64,000 nucleotides of DNA, taken from CALOAD01 sp942491415. Its GTDB lineage: Bacteria > Cyanobacteriota > Vampirovibrionia > Gastranaerophilales > CALOAD01. The notes under the pieces are model-generated. The model saw only the letters and a list, made by a program, of their open reading frames with translations, was not told the origin of the DNA and did no database searches. Shown here one piece after another: positions 36,013 to 45,065 of the stretch. Position 1 is the stretch's first letter; each line of letters begins with the position of its first letter. The stretch lies in assembly GCA_942491415.1 (NCBI GenBank), contig CALOAD010000014.1:496001-560000 (forward strand). The letters are read 5' to 3'. The position numbers and the translations under genes are program-made.

Positions 36013-37729
36013 CTACGAACTCAATACAGCTTCTTTAACTGCCTCATTAAAAATGATTCTACCTACTGTAGTATCAATTCTTTGCCCTTTTTCATCTCTT
36101 ACACATATTTTTGTATGAAGATCAACAATTCCTGCTTCATGAGCTGAAATTGCATCTGTAAAGCTCAAGAAATAATTTGCAGGCTTCGCTTCATCATCCT
36201 TTGAAAGCGTCAAATAGTATATACCAAGAACCATATCCTGAGAAGGAGTGATTATCGGTCTACCTGTTGCTGGAGCTAAAACATTGTTTGTTGCTAACAT
36301 CAACATTCTTGCTTCAGTTTGCGCTTCAATTGACAATGGAACGTGAACAGCCATTTGGTCACCATCAAAGTCAGCATTAAATGCTGAACATACAAGAGGA
36401 TGAAGCTGAATTGCTCTACCTTCAACCAGAACCGGTTCAAATGATTGAATACCAAGCCTGTGAAGTGTTGGAGCACGGTTCAAAAGTACCGGATGTCCAT
36501 CAATTACTTCTTCAAGGATGTCCCATACTACATTTTCTGCTCTTTCAATTTTTTTCTTCGCTGATTTTATATTTTGAACTATTCCTCTTTCAATAAGTTT
36601 ATTAACCACGAAAGGTTTGAATAATTCTATCGCCATTTCTTTTGGCAGACCACATTGATGTAGACTCAATTGAGGACCTACAACAATTACAGAACGACCT
36701 GAATAGTCAACCCTTTTACCCAAAAGGTTTTGTCTAAAACGACCTTGTTTACCTTCAATGATATTACTTAAAGATTTTAAAGGTCTATTATTAGGTCCTA
36801 CAACAGTTCTTCCTCTTCTACCATTATCTATTAGAGCATCTACAGCTTCCTGAAGCATTCTTTTTTCGTTACGAACGATAATTTCAGGTGCACCCATCTC
36901 CATTAATCTTAAAAGACGGTTATTTCTATTGATTACCCTTCTATAAAGGTCATTTAAATCACTTGTAGCAAATCTTCCACCATCAAGTTGAACCATCGGT
37001 CTTAAATCAGGAGGAGTTACAGGTAACACATCCATAACCATCCACGTTGGATCTGTATTACTTGATAATAAAGATTCCGTAAGTCTTAAACGTTTTATTA
37101 ATTTAGCTCTTTTTTGAACCGAACCACCAGCCGATTCAAGAGCTGTTCTTATTTCTTCGCAAAGAGTAGACATATTAATTTCGGCTAAAAGCTCTTTTAC
37201 AGCTTCTGCTCCTATTCCAACTTTTAAGGTTGTTTCTTCATTTTCTAAAACATAATCTTCATGCTCTTCTTCGGATAATAACTGAGCTTTTTTAAAGTCA
37301 GAATCACCGGGATCAATAACTATATAAGAATTAAAATAGATTACTTGTTCTAAATCTCGAAGTGACATATCTAAAAGTAAACCAAGATAACTTGGAATTC
37401 CTTTTAAAAACCAAATATGAGATAACGGGCGCAGCAAGTTTTATGTGACCTAATCTATGTCTTCTTACTTTGCTATCAGTAACTTCAACACCACAACGTT
37501 CGCATATTATACCTTTATGTCTTACCCTTTTATATTTACCACAGTAACATTCCCAGTCTTTTGACGGTCCAAATATTTTTTCACAAAATAAACCGTCTCT
37601 TTCTGGTTTTAATGTTCTGTAATTGATTGTTTCGGGTTTTGTTACTTCACCGTGTGACCATTTCAATACACGTTCAGGTGAAGCAATACCGATCTTTATA
37701 TAATCAAAATAATCAATACTTGTAGACAA
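36013..37729 (-). CDS. rpoC1: RNA polymerase beta' subunit, N-terminal half (RpoC1), apparent frameshift
   Basis: The N-terminal piece (37729 to about 37425) has the beta' zinc finger CYCGKYK/CERCGVEV. The rest has the active-site NADFDGDQMAVH and the SNIIEGKQGRFRQNLLGKR region. The two are in different frames, with the shift at about 37421-37427. Here the family reads LAAPVSHIWF, and the sequence has one extra base within GTTATC; deleting one T or A restores PVSHIWF. Total length would be about 572 residues, near cyanobacterial RpoC1 (about 620). Being essential, it is more likely a sequence error than real inactivation; I list it as one gene. Confidence 0.9.
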
Positions 37730-37774
37730 TTGTCTTCTCCCTTTTATTCACAGATAAACTTAATTAACGAAAAA

Positions 37775-40700
37775 TTAGTCATTAGTAAAAGCACCGCCCG
37801 GTGATTCAAAGAAATTAATATTTAATAACTCTGAGTCTATATCACTTATAGTTCTTTTTGGAGCTGCTTTTCTAACTTCTTCTGTATCGCTCATCAAGTC
37901 AACTTCTTCACCGCCACGTTTTGAAACGGTAATATCCAAGCCAATACTTTGAAGTTCTCTTACAAGTACTTTAAATGACTCCGGAATACCAGGTCTTGGT
38001 ATATTATCGCCCTTTACAATAGACTCATAAGCACGACTTCTACCACTCACATCATCCGACTTGATTGTTAACATTTCTTGTAGAGTATAAGCGGCACCAT
38101 AAGCTTCCAACGCCCATACTTCCATCTCTCCGAAACGCTGACCGCCAAACTGAGCTTTACCACCCAACGGCTGTTGAGTTACAAGACTGTAAGGTCCTGT
38201 ACTTCTGGCGTGTATCTTATCATCAACAAGGTGAACCAGTTTTAACATATAAGTTAAACCAACAGCTACCGGCTGATCAAAAGAACTACCCGTTCTTCCA
38301 TCATATAAAGTAACTTTTCCGTTATCTTGAACCCAATGAGCACCTTTTTCTTCAATTCCTTTAAAAAGCTCTTCGATTGTAGCTTTTTCAGAATGATCTT
38401 CACCATACATTTCATCAAACGAAGGTGTTTCATAATGCTTATTTCTTAAATAAGCAGCAAAGCCAAGCAATGCTTCATATGTTTGACCAACGTTCATACG
38501 TGAAGGTACGCCTAGAGGATTCAAAACAATATCAACAGGAGTTCCGTCAGGTAAAAACGGCATATCTTCTTTTGGAAGTATTTTCGATACAATACCTTTG
38601 TTTCCGTGTCTTCCCGCTAATTTATCACCCACGCTGATTTTACGTTTTTGAGCAACATAAACTCTTATTACTGTATTTGCACCAGGAGGTAATTCATCAC
38701 CTTTTTCTCTGTCGAATACTTTTACGTCTACAACTCTACCGCCTTCACCGTGAGGAACTCTTAAAGAGTTATCTCTTACATCACGAGCTTTTTCGGCAAA
38801 AATTGCTCTTAAAAGTTTTTCTTCGGGAGGATGTTCAGACTCTCCTTTTGGAGTAATCTTACCAACCAAAATATCATCGGCATAAACTCTTGCACCGATT
38901 CTTACGATACCTCTTTCATCAAGGTGACGTAAGCTATCTTCAGACACATTCGGAACCTCTCTTGTAATTTCTTCAGGTCCTAATTTTGTCTGTCTTGCAT
39001 CTATTTCAAGTTTTTCAATATGCACAGAAGTAAATATATCGTCATGAACAAGCCTATCACTAATTAAAATAGCATCCTCAAAGTTATAACCTTCCCAAGG
39101 CATATAAGCAGCAAGGATATTTTTTCCTAATGCAAGCTCTCCATATTGAGTTGATGCACCATCAGCAATAGGATCACCTTTTTTGATATCTTGACCCGCA
39201 GTAACTAAAGGTCTTTGATTCAAACAAGTATCCTGATTACTACGTACATATTTCATTAATTGATATTTATGAATTTTTCCGGCTGTATCTTTAATATAAA
39301 CTTCTTCTCCGGTTACTCTTTCTACTACACCATCATGTAATGAAAGGACAACCATTCCGGAATCTCTTGCAGCTCTTTTTTCAAGCCCTGTACCAACTCT
39401 AGGTCTTTCAGCTATTAAAAGAGGCACCGCTTGACGTTGCATGTTAGATCCCATCAACGCTCTGTTTGCATCATCGTGTTCGATGAACGGAATCAAAGCC
39501 GTAGCAACAGATATAATCTGAATGGGAGATACACCCACAAAGTCAACCTTGTTCGAAGATCCCATAGTAAATTCACTACGATAACGAACAGGCACAAACT
39601 CTTCTTTAATTGACCTATCGGCATTTAAAGGCAAGTCACTTGGTGCAACACGGAAGTTTTCTTCCTCATCCGCACTTAAATATTGTACTTCATCAGTCAC
39701 AATACCATCTTTTACAATGAAATAAGGTGTTTCAATAAATCCATAATCATTAACCTTTGCGTGAGTTGCTAAACTTCCTATCAAACCTGCGTTAGGTCCT
39801 TCAGGTGTTTCAACCGGGCAAATTCTTCCGTAATGAGAAGGGTGAATATCCCTAACCGCAAAACCAGCTCTTTCTCTCGCTAAACCACCGGGTCCTAATG
39901 CTGAAATTCTTCTTTTATGGGTTAACTCAGCCAATGGATTTGTTTGATCCATAAACTGTGATAACTGAGAAGATCCAAAGAACTCTTTAATAGCTGCAAT
40001 TAAAGGTTTTGTATTTAATAAGTTTAATGGGGTTAAAGTATCAGAATCTTGAAGAGTCATTCTTTCTTTTACGATTCTTTCTAACCTTGTCAAACCAATT
40101 CTAAATTGATTTTGAAGCAATTCACCGATTGACCTGATTCTTCTGTTTCCTAAATGGTCAATATCATCAACTGAACCTTCATCATATGTAAGATTAATTA
40201 AATATTCTATCGAAGCTACAATATCTTGTATAGTAAGCGTTCTAGTTGTTTCAGGAACACTTAAACCTAATTTTTTATTAAGTTTATATCTTCCCACTCT
40301 GCCTACATCATATTTTTTATCATCAAAGAATCTACTTTCAAGAATTGTCTTCCCGCCACTTGCACTTGCAGGATCGCCGGGACGTAATTTCTTATATACT
40401 TCAATCAAAGCATCATCTGTTGATTCTGCTGTATCTTTAGCCAAGGTCTTTTTCAAAAACTCACTATGCGTAAAGATTGTCTCCATTTCAGCTTCACTAA
40501 TTCCTAAAGCTTTCAATAAAGTTGTCGCAGGTATTTTTCTATTTTTATCTATTTTTACGTGTATAACATCATTTGCGTCTGTTTCAATTTTCAACCACGC
40601 CCCTCTGTTAGGGATTAAAGTTGCATTGTACAAACGTTTACCACTTGGTAACATATCTCTTTTAAAATAAACCCCGGGAGATCTTACGATCTGAGATACG

Positions 40701-41095
40701 ATAACCCTTTCAGCACCGTTAATAATAAAAGTACCTTTATCTGTCATTGTAGGAATATCACCTACGTATACTTCTTGTTCTTTTATCTCACCCGTGTCAC
40801 GATTTACCAACCTCATCATTATACGCAATTGTTTTGAATAACTTGCGTCATGAATCCTAGCCTCTTCCTCAGTATACTTTGGATTTTCAAAAGTATAACT
40901 TGGCAAAAAGTGAAGTTCCAAACGTCCTGTATAATCTTTTACAGGAGAAAATGCTAATAATTCCTCTTTTAATCCTTCTTTTAAAAACCATTCAAAAGAT
41001 TTCTTTTGAACTTCAATTAAATCTGGCAAATCCGCCAATCTGGTACAAGGTACCCCCATTGGCGTTATTCTTTCAGAATATTTTATTGTTGACAT
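37775..41095 (-). CDS. rpoB: RNA polymerase beta subunit
   Basis: The 1106-residue beta subunit is of the compact cyanobacterial size (about 1100 against about 1340 in E. coli). Characteristic segments include the rifampicin-pocket region SSQLSQFMDQTNPLAELTHK followed by RRISALGPGG, the HPSHYGRICPVETPEGPNAG block, the GDKLAGRHGNKGIVSK block, and the C-terminal GGKAQFGGQRFGEMEVWALEAYG. rpoC1 follows 45 bases on. The gene is separated from rplL by 219 bases holding a hairpin. Confidence 0.97.
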   Translation of the reverse strand: MSTIKYSERITPMGVPCTRLADLPDLIEVQKKSFEWFLKEGLKEELLAFSPVKDYTGRLELHFLPSYTFENPKYTEEEARIHDASYSKQLRIMMRLVNRDTGEIKEQEVYVGDIPTMTDKGTFIINGAERVIVSQIVRSPGVYFKRDMLPSGKRLYNATLIPNRGAWLKIETDANDVIHVKIDKNRKIPATTLLKALGISEAEMETIFTHSEFLKKTLAKDTAESTDDALIEVYKKLRPGDPASASGGKTILESRFFDDKKYDVGRVGRYKLNKKLGLSVPETTRTLTIQDIVASIEYLINLTYDEGSVDDIDHLGNRRIRSIGELLQNQFRIGLTRLERIVKERMTLQDSDTLTPLNLLNTKPLIAAIKEFFGSSQLSQFMDQTNPLAELTHKRRISALGPGGLARERAGFAVRDIHPSHYGRICPVETPEGPNAGLIGSLATHAKVNDYGFIETPYFIVKDGIVTDEVQYLSADEEENFRVAPSDLPLNADRSIKEEFVPVRYRSEFTMGSSNKVDFVGVSPIQIISVATALIPFIEHDDANRALMGSNMQRQAVPLLIAERPRVGTGLEKRAARDSGMVVLSLHDGVVERVTGEEVYIKDTAGKIHKYQLMKYVRSNQDTCLNQRPLVTAGQDIKKGDPIADGASTQYGELALGKNILAAYMPWEGYNFEDAILISDRLVHDDIFTSVHIEKLEIDARQTKLGPEEITREVPNVSEDSLRHLDERGIVRIGARVYADDILVGKITPKGESEHPPEEKLLRAIFAEKARDVRDNSLRVPHGEGGRVVDVKVFDREKGDELPPGANTVIRVYVAQKRKISVGDKLAGRHGNKGIVSKILPKEDMPFLPDGTPVDIVLNPLGVPSRMNVGQTYEALLGFAAYLRNKHYETPSFDEMYGEDHSEKATIEELFKGIEEKGAHWVQDNGKVTLYDGRTGSSFDQPVAVGLTYMLKLVHLVDDKIHARSTGPYSLVTQQPLGGKAQFGGQRFGEMEVWALEAYGAAYTLQEMLTIKSDDVSGRSRAYESIVKGDNIPRPGIPESFKVLVRELQSIGLDITVSKRGGEEVDLMSDTEEVRKAAPKRTISDIDSELLNINFFESPGGAFTND

Positions 41096-41196
41096 TGTAA
41101 ACCTCGCCTACTAATGGTCCACTTATTATTTAATAAGTACTAACCTTACATACAGGTTACCAATTATAATCGTATATTAAAAACCATGATAGTCAA

Positions 41197-41222
41197 GAAC
41201 TTGGGAGGTTGACCCCAAGTTC
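41197..41222 (-). promoter_or_regulatory. Hairpin in the rplL-rpoB spacer
   Basis: GAACTTGGG (41197-41205) pairs with CCCAAGTTC (41214-41222) around an 8-base loop, with further TCAA/TTGA pairing outside a single bulge. No T-run follows directly. The same spacer holds an attenuator and an RNase III site in E. coli, so a role in setting the ratio of L7/L12 to RNA polymerase is plausible here. Confidence 0.5.
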
Positions 41223-41314
41223 CTTGATCTATACATTTTCACCGAAAATATAGAATATATCTTCCTTACCCTTCTATTTGACAATGTAAACACATCTTCA
41301 AATAACAGGCTATC

Positions 41315-41683
41315 TTACTTAACTTCTACAGTTGCACCGGCTGCTTCTAATTTCTTTTTGATCTCTTCAGCTTCTTCTTTGGCTAAGCCTTCTTTGATTG
41401 CTTTTGGAGCATTATCAACCAATTCTTTTGCTTCTTTCAAGCCAAGACCTGTAATAGCTCTAACTTCTTTAAGAACGTTGATTTTACTAGAACCAGCACT
41501 TGTAAGAACAACACTTACTTCACTTGATTCTTCTTCTACTGCGCCACCGGCTACTGGAGCTGCTGCAACTGCTACTGGAGCTGCTGCAGAAACGCCAAAT
41601 TTTTCTTCCATAGCTTTTACTAATTCAGCTGCTTCTAATAATGTTAATGCTTCAATTTTTTCTAAAAGTTCTTGAACTGCCAT
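41315..41683 (-). CDS. rplL: Ribosomal protein L7/L12
   Basis: The 122-residue acidic protein has an N-terminal dimerisation helix (LLEKIEALTLLEAAELVKAM), an Ala/Pro/Val hinge (about residues 34-49) and the C-terminal domain with INVLKEVRAITGLGLKEAKE. It forms the ribosome stalk that recruits translation factors. It follows rplJ at 64 bases on the same strand. Confidence 0.97.
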   Translation of the reverse strand: MAVQELLEKIEALTLLEAAELVKAMEEKFGVSAAAPVAVAAAPVAGGAVEEESSEVSVVLTSAGSSKINVLKEVRAITGLGLKEAKELVDNAPKAIKEGLAKEEAEEIKKKLEAAGATVEVK

Positions 41684-41747
41684 TTTTTTCTCCTTTTAAA
41701 TTAATTATTTAATTACTGTCTATCTTTTTTAAACTTCCAGCCTTATC

Positions 41748-42272
41748 TTAAGCTGATTCTTTTTGTTTTCTAACACCATCCATAGCTATTACTAAAGCTC
41801 TCATAACACCATTTGTAACATTTGCGATACCTGATGCCGGAGAATTTATACTGCCAAGGATTTTTGCATAAAGTTCTTCTTTACTTGGTAATTTAGCAAG
41901 CTCTTGGACTTCTTCTGCATTAAAGAATTTACCGTCCAAAACAGCTCCTCTTACATCACCTTTTTTAGCTTCTTTTTGAAATTTAGTTACAACTTTTGCA
42001 GGTGCAACTTGATCTTCAAATCCAAAGGCAATAGCAGAAGGACCTTCAAGTGCTTCTGATAAAGGCTCAAATTCTGTTCCTTGAATTGCAACTTTAGCTA
42101 ATGTGTTTTTTATTACTGTGTAATCACCTGCTTCTTTTTGAAGTTGTCTTCTAAGATCAGTAATTTCAGAAACGGTTAAACCTCTGTAATCAGTAACAAT
42201 TGCAACCTTCGCTTTAGCCACTTGCTCTTTAAAAGCTTCGATTTTTTCATTTTTAAAGGCTTTTGTTGCCAT
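41748..42272 (-). CDS. rplJ: Ribosomal protein L10
   Basis: L10 anchors L7/L12 to the 50S subunit. The 174-residue product has KVAIVTDYRGLTVSEITDLR (residues 23-42), YTVIKNTLAKVAI and GPSAIAFGFED, all L10 signatures. The ATG at 42272 (MATKAFKNEK) is chosen because GGGAGG lies ten bases upstream; an ATG nine bases earlier sits too close to it. The gene is preceded by an L10-type leader RNA to which L10(L12)4 normally binds to repress its own operon. Confidence 0.95.
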   Translation of the reverse strand: MATKAFKNEKIEAFKEQVAKAKVAIVTDYRGLTVSEITDLRRQLQKEAGDYTVIKNTLAKVAIQGTEFEPLSEALEGPSAIAFGFEDQVAPAKVVTKFQKEAKKGDVRGAVLDGKFFNAEEVQELAKLPSKEELYAKILGSINSPASGIANVTNGVMRALVIAMDGVRKQKESA

Positions 42273-42408
42273 ACTTTTCATACCTCCCTTCAATGGGGTT
42301 TTTTATTTTATATACACAAATTTCTTGTTTTTGTTTCATACAAAAAATTTATCCTACAAAACCGCAGAATAAACTTAGCAAATAATAAATAATTTTTTGT
42401 TTTTGCTT

Positions 42409-42470
42409 GTTTACCTCGGATGGCGGATTTTCATCCATTAATTCATGAGAAACCAACTGTCTACGGCTTA
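42409..42470 (-). ncRNA. Ribosomal protein L10 leader (autoregulatory mRNA structure)
   Basis: On the minus strand the sequence reads GCCGTAGACAG (42457-42467), then TTAATGGATG and CCATCCGAGGT (near 42412-42422). These are the conserved blocks of the L10 leader (kink-turn strand, paired stem with TTAATG, and CCGAGGT), lying about 140-195 bases before rplJ. GGATG and CATCC pair around AAAATCCGC. The family binds the L10(L12)4 complex to control rplJ-rplL expression. Confidence 0.82.
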
Positions 42471-42478
42471 TATAAAGT

Positions 42479-42507
42479 AATATATTTAAAACATATTTTA
42501 AAATCAA
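42479..42507 (-). promoter_or_regulatory. Probable sigma-70-type promoter of the rplJL-rpoBC1C2 operon
   Basis: On the minus strand a -35 TTGATT (42507-42502), a 17-base spacer and a -10 TATATT (42484-42479) place the transcription start about seven bases downstream, directly before the L10 leader. The match is fair in AT-rich sequence, and its location strengthens it. Confidence 0.5.
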
Positions 42508-42530
42508 GTGATATTTTAAGTTTTTTGTAT

Positions 42531-43160
42531 TTTTATAAATCTTTTATAATCTATCAAGTCTTATAAAAAGTATTATGTAATTTTAAGTTATTGCCTCCCG
42601 CAGGGGGAATTTTTTCAGAAAAAACTCCACTAAAACTTCGACACAAATTTATTTTCTTGTTTTATACGCTTCACTTGATTTTTATTTTCTCTTCAAAACC
42701 TGCTTGCTAACTCGCTAACGCTCAAACACAGCAAGCATCCTTTATTTTTTACGTTCCGCTTTAAAACTTACAAAAATAAATACTGGTCGGATATTTTTTC
42801 TTTTTTAAATTTGAGAATTGCCGACTTTAAACTTTTTGTTTTTTTACTTAACTTAGTAAAAAGTTCTTCACAAGCTACATTGTTTGAGGTCAGCAAAGAT
42901 GATCGAGTTATGTAGCATTTTTAGATTATTAGTTGTTTTAATTTAACGAAGTTTAGTAAAATAAAAAAGTTTCCCCTCGGAGAGAGTAACTCCTCTTTTA
43001 CATAATACTTTTTATCAGCACTTTCCAAACTCTTCTTCAAACAACTTTAAGCTCTCATCAACTAATTCAATATCTTTTAAAGCCATATTTATACAACATT
43101 GAGCAATTTCTAATTTATTCTTAAAATTTTGAACTTTCAAGTCATAAAAGATTTATAAAA
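42531..43160. repeat. Nested inverted-repeat element with internal hairpins (MITE-like or structured RNA)
   Basis: Two perfect inverted-repeat pairs are nested here. Outer pair: TTTTATAAATCTTTTAT (42531-42547) and its complement (43144-43160). Inner pair: ATAAAAAGTATTATGTAA (42563-42580) and its complement (42998-43015). The inner arms continue inward as diverged copies sharing GTTA, CTCC and GGGG blocks (to about 42616 and from about 42960). Inside lie two hairpins, TGCTTGC/GCAAGCA (42701-42737) and GCTACAT/ATGTAGC (42874-42916). The left arms are 15 bases apart, the right ones 128, the extra containing a 41-codon frame. No transposase or clear target duplication is seen. It separates the L10 operon from the XRE gene; the rest of the gap holds no gene. 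Confidence 0.6.
43015..43140 (-). CDS. Possible small protein, 41 aa, inside the inverted-repeat element
   Basis: A TTG-initiated frame encodes a hydrophilic helical peptide ending DESLKLFEEEFGKC. Its TGA overlaps the outer end of the inner repeat arm, and its start lies three bases inside the right outer repeat arm. There is no clear ribosome-binding site, and an in-frame TAA lies just upstream. It could be a real small gene carried by the element, a remnant of a longer gene, or chance. The amphipathic pattern (KNKLEIAQCCINMALKDIE) is the only argument for coding. Confidence 0.25.
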   Translation of the reverse strand: MKVQNFKNKLEIAQCCINMALKDIELVDESLKLFEEEFGKC

Positions 43161-43179
43161 AACAGTATAAACTATAACA

Positions 43180-43398
43180 ATGTCTAATAAAATTTGGTAT
43201 AAAAAGCTGGGACAAAATATCAAGTATTATAGAAATCAAAAAAAACTAACCCAGGAAGAATTAGCAAATTTGGTTGGATTAAGCTTGGAGTTTATCGGTA
43301 GGATAGAAATAGCAACCAATAAACCAAGCCTTGAAACTATTTTCAAAATAGCAAAAGCATTAGATATTAATCCCGATCAACTCTTAAAACTTGATTAA
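43180..43398 (+). CDS. XRE-family helix-turn-helix regulator, 72 aa
   Basis: The protein consists of a single Cro/C1-type HTH domain: KLGQNIKYYRNQKKLTQEELANLVG with the recognition region LSLEFIGRIEIATNKPS and ETIFKIAKALDINPDQLL, spanning residues 8-70. With no other domain, it is of the small repressor type often found on mobile elements. It starts 20 bases after the right outer repeat arm. No toxin or phage gene adjoins. It is a single-gene unit as far as can be seen. Confidence 0.85.
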   Translation: MSNKIWYKKLGQNIKYYRNQKKLTQEELANLVGLSLEFIGRIEIATNKPSLETIFKIAKALDINPDQLLKLD

Positions 43399-43565
43399 CA
43401 AATATTGTTCCCGCAAACCCATGCCGGTAAATGCTTAATATAACTTTTAAATTTCCAATCTTTTATTGAGCATCAGTAATTTTTTTGTTTAAAATAATAA
43501 TGAAACAGTTAAAAAACAAATAATTTAAGTTTCAAAAACGGCGCACACTAAAAAGAGACTTTAAA

Positions 43566-44444
43566 TTGATCATTTCCAAAGCAAAAAAAGGAAATACTAA
43601 AAGGTCGGATTTTAATGTTTTATCCATTAAAAATACCGAACTTCATTCTAATATCGAAAAAGATTTAATCTATATATTCAACCAAGACAAAGACCAGCAA
43701 AGCTCGGTCTTTTCTTTTGTAAAAAAAGATGTTATAAAAAAAATCGCTTATTTTATATCAGGCTGTGCTAATAGACCAATAGGCATAGGTATAGCAGGAG
43801 AGACTGCCAGTGGAAAATCAACAGTTGCTATGGATATAATAGAATCCTTAGAGCGTTTTCAAAAAGTACACAACCTAAAACCTTTAATAACAAGAATAAA
43901 CACTGATGATTATTATTATGACCGTTCTAAAATGGTAAAAGCGGCGGGAAGTTTCGCCGAATTTGCAAAAACTTATGACCTGGATACGCCTGAAGCATTT
44001 GAGCTGGAGCTTTTAAATAAACATATCGAACAACTAACACTAGGCAATGATGTGATGCTTCCCAAGTACGATATGAGCGGAACAGCCGTTAGATACGATA
44101 ACCATACCCTTGCATCACCATCTAAAATAATCATTTCTGAAGGCATGTATACTCTAACAGATAAAGTAAAAGAAGCTTTTGATATAAATATTTATGTTGA
44201 TATTTCAACACAAGCACAAAAAGAAAGATTCTTTAAACGCTCAAAACAAAGAGGACTAGGAGATGGAGCCGAAAAAGTTTATAAAAACGCTGTTCAAAAA
44301 GCTCTCACTCACGTAAAACCAACTGCAAAAAATGCTGATCTGATAATAAATGGAGAAACAGACAGAGAACAATACAAAATATTTGTCAACAAGATCCTTT
44401 CTATAGTTGAAAAACATCACATAAAAAGCAAGTTTTTGGTTTAG
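43566..44444 (+). CDS. P-loop kinase, uridine kinase/phosphoribulokinase-like
   Basis: The 292-residue protein has a Walker A motif GIAGETASGKST (residues 75-86), INTDDYYYDRS near residue 115, typical of uridine kinase and phosphoribulokinase relatives, and the LPKYDMSG and IISEGMYTL segments that occupy the usual substrate and Walker-B positions. The first 55 residues have no match. It probably phosphorylates a nucleoside or small metabolite; the substrate is unknown. A TTG at 43566 must be used as there is no ATG before residue 130; AAAGAGA lies upstream. nadD starts 11 bases after the stop, suggesting cotranscription with NAD synthesis genes. Confidence 0.75.
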   Translation: MIISKAKKGNTKRSDFNVLSIKNTELHSNIEKDLIYIFNQDKDQQSSVFSFVKKDVIKKIAYFISGCANRPIGIGIAGETASGKSTVAMDIIESLERFQKVHNLKPLITRINTDDYYYDRSKMVKAAGSFAEFAKTYDLDTPEAFELELLNKHIEQLTLGNDVMLPKYDMSGTAVRYDNHTLASPSKIIISEGMYTLTDKVKEAFDINIYVDISTQAQKERFFKRSKQRGLGDGAEKVYKNAVQKALTHVKPTAKNADLIINGETDREQYKIFVNKILSIVEKHHIKSKFLV

Positions 44445-44455
44445 GTAAATTGATT

Positions 44456-45052
44456 ATGAAACTTTGTATTTACGCAGGAACATTCAACCCCATTCATACC
44501 GCTCATTTGATAGCGGCGCAAACTATCAAGGATGAAATAAAAGCAGACAAAATTGTTCTGATACCATCCTATATACCCCCTCATAAACAAGACCAAATAG
44601 CTCATTCTACACATAGAATGAATATGCTAAAACTTGCAATAAAAGACAATCCCGACTTTATCGTAAGTGACATTGAATTTCAACGAAACGGCAAATCTTA
44701 CACTTATGACACAATTAAGGAACTCTATGCAAAAAATAAAAGTCTTAAAGAAAAGATTTGTTTTATAATAGGTACCGATGCATTTAAAAAACTCGATAGC
44801 TGGCATGAAATAAAAAAGCTGATCAAACTTGTAAAATTTATCGTAATACCAAGAGAAGATCACTGCGATATTTCAAAAATAAGAAATGAAATACCACTGG
44901 AAAACATTGATTTTGAATTTATAAACGCACCTTTTGTAGATATTTCATCATCACAAATAAGACAAAAAATAAAAGAAAATAAATCAATTAAATATCTGGT
45001 TACAAAAGAAGTTGAAGACTATATAAATACCAAAGAACTGTTTAGAGATTAA
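44456..45052 (+). CDS. nadD: Nicotinate-nucleotide adenylyltransferase
   Basis: NadD adenylates nicotinate mononucleotide in NAD synthesis. The 198-residue protein starts MKLCIYAGTFNPIHTAHL, with the nucleotidyltransferase GTFNPIHTAH motif, then IPSYIPPHK, the FIIGTDAFKKLDSWHEI segment and the terminal SSSQIRQKI (ISSTxIR-type) motif. The ATG at 44456 has AGGT about nine bases upstream; a TTG six bases earlier is less likely. yqeK follows 13 bases on, the usual pairing. Confidence 0.94.
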   Translation: MKLCIYAGTFNPIHTAHLIAAQTIKDEIKADKIVLIPSYIPPHKQDQIAHSTHRMNMLKLAIKDNPDFIVSDIEFQRNGKSYTYDTIKELYAKNKSLKEKICFIIGTDAFKKLDSWHEIKKLIKLVKFIVIPREDHCDISKIRNEIPLENIDFEFINAPFVDISSSQIRQKIKENKSIKYLVTKEVEDYINTKELFRD

Positions 45053-45065
45053 AAGGCAAAGATCG

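Noticed and set aside
42590..43010. tmRNA, RNase P RNA or SRP RNA in the non-coding region
   Set aside because: Hallmark sequences of these RNAs (such as TTCGA-containing T-arms or the RNase P GAGGAAAGTC block) are not seen.
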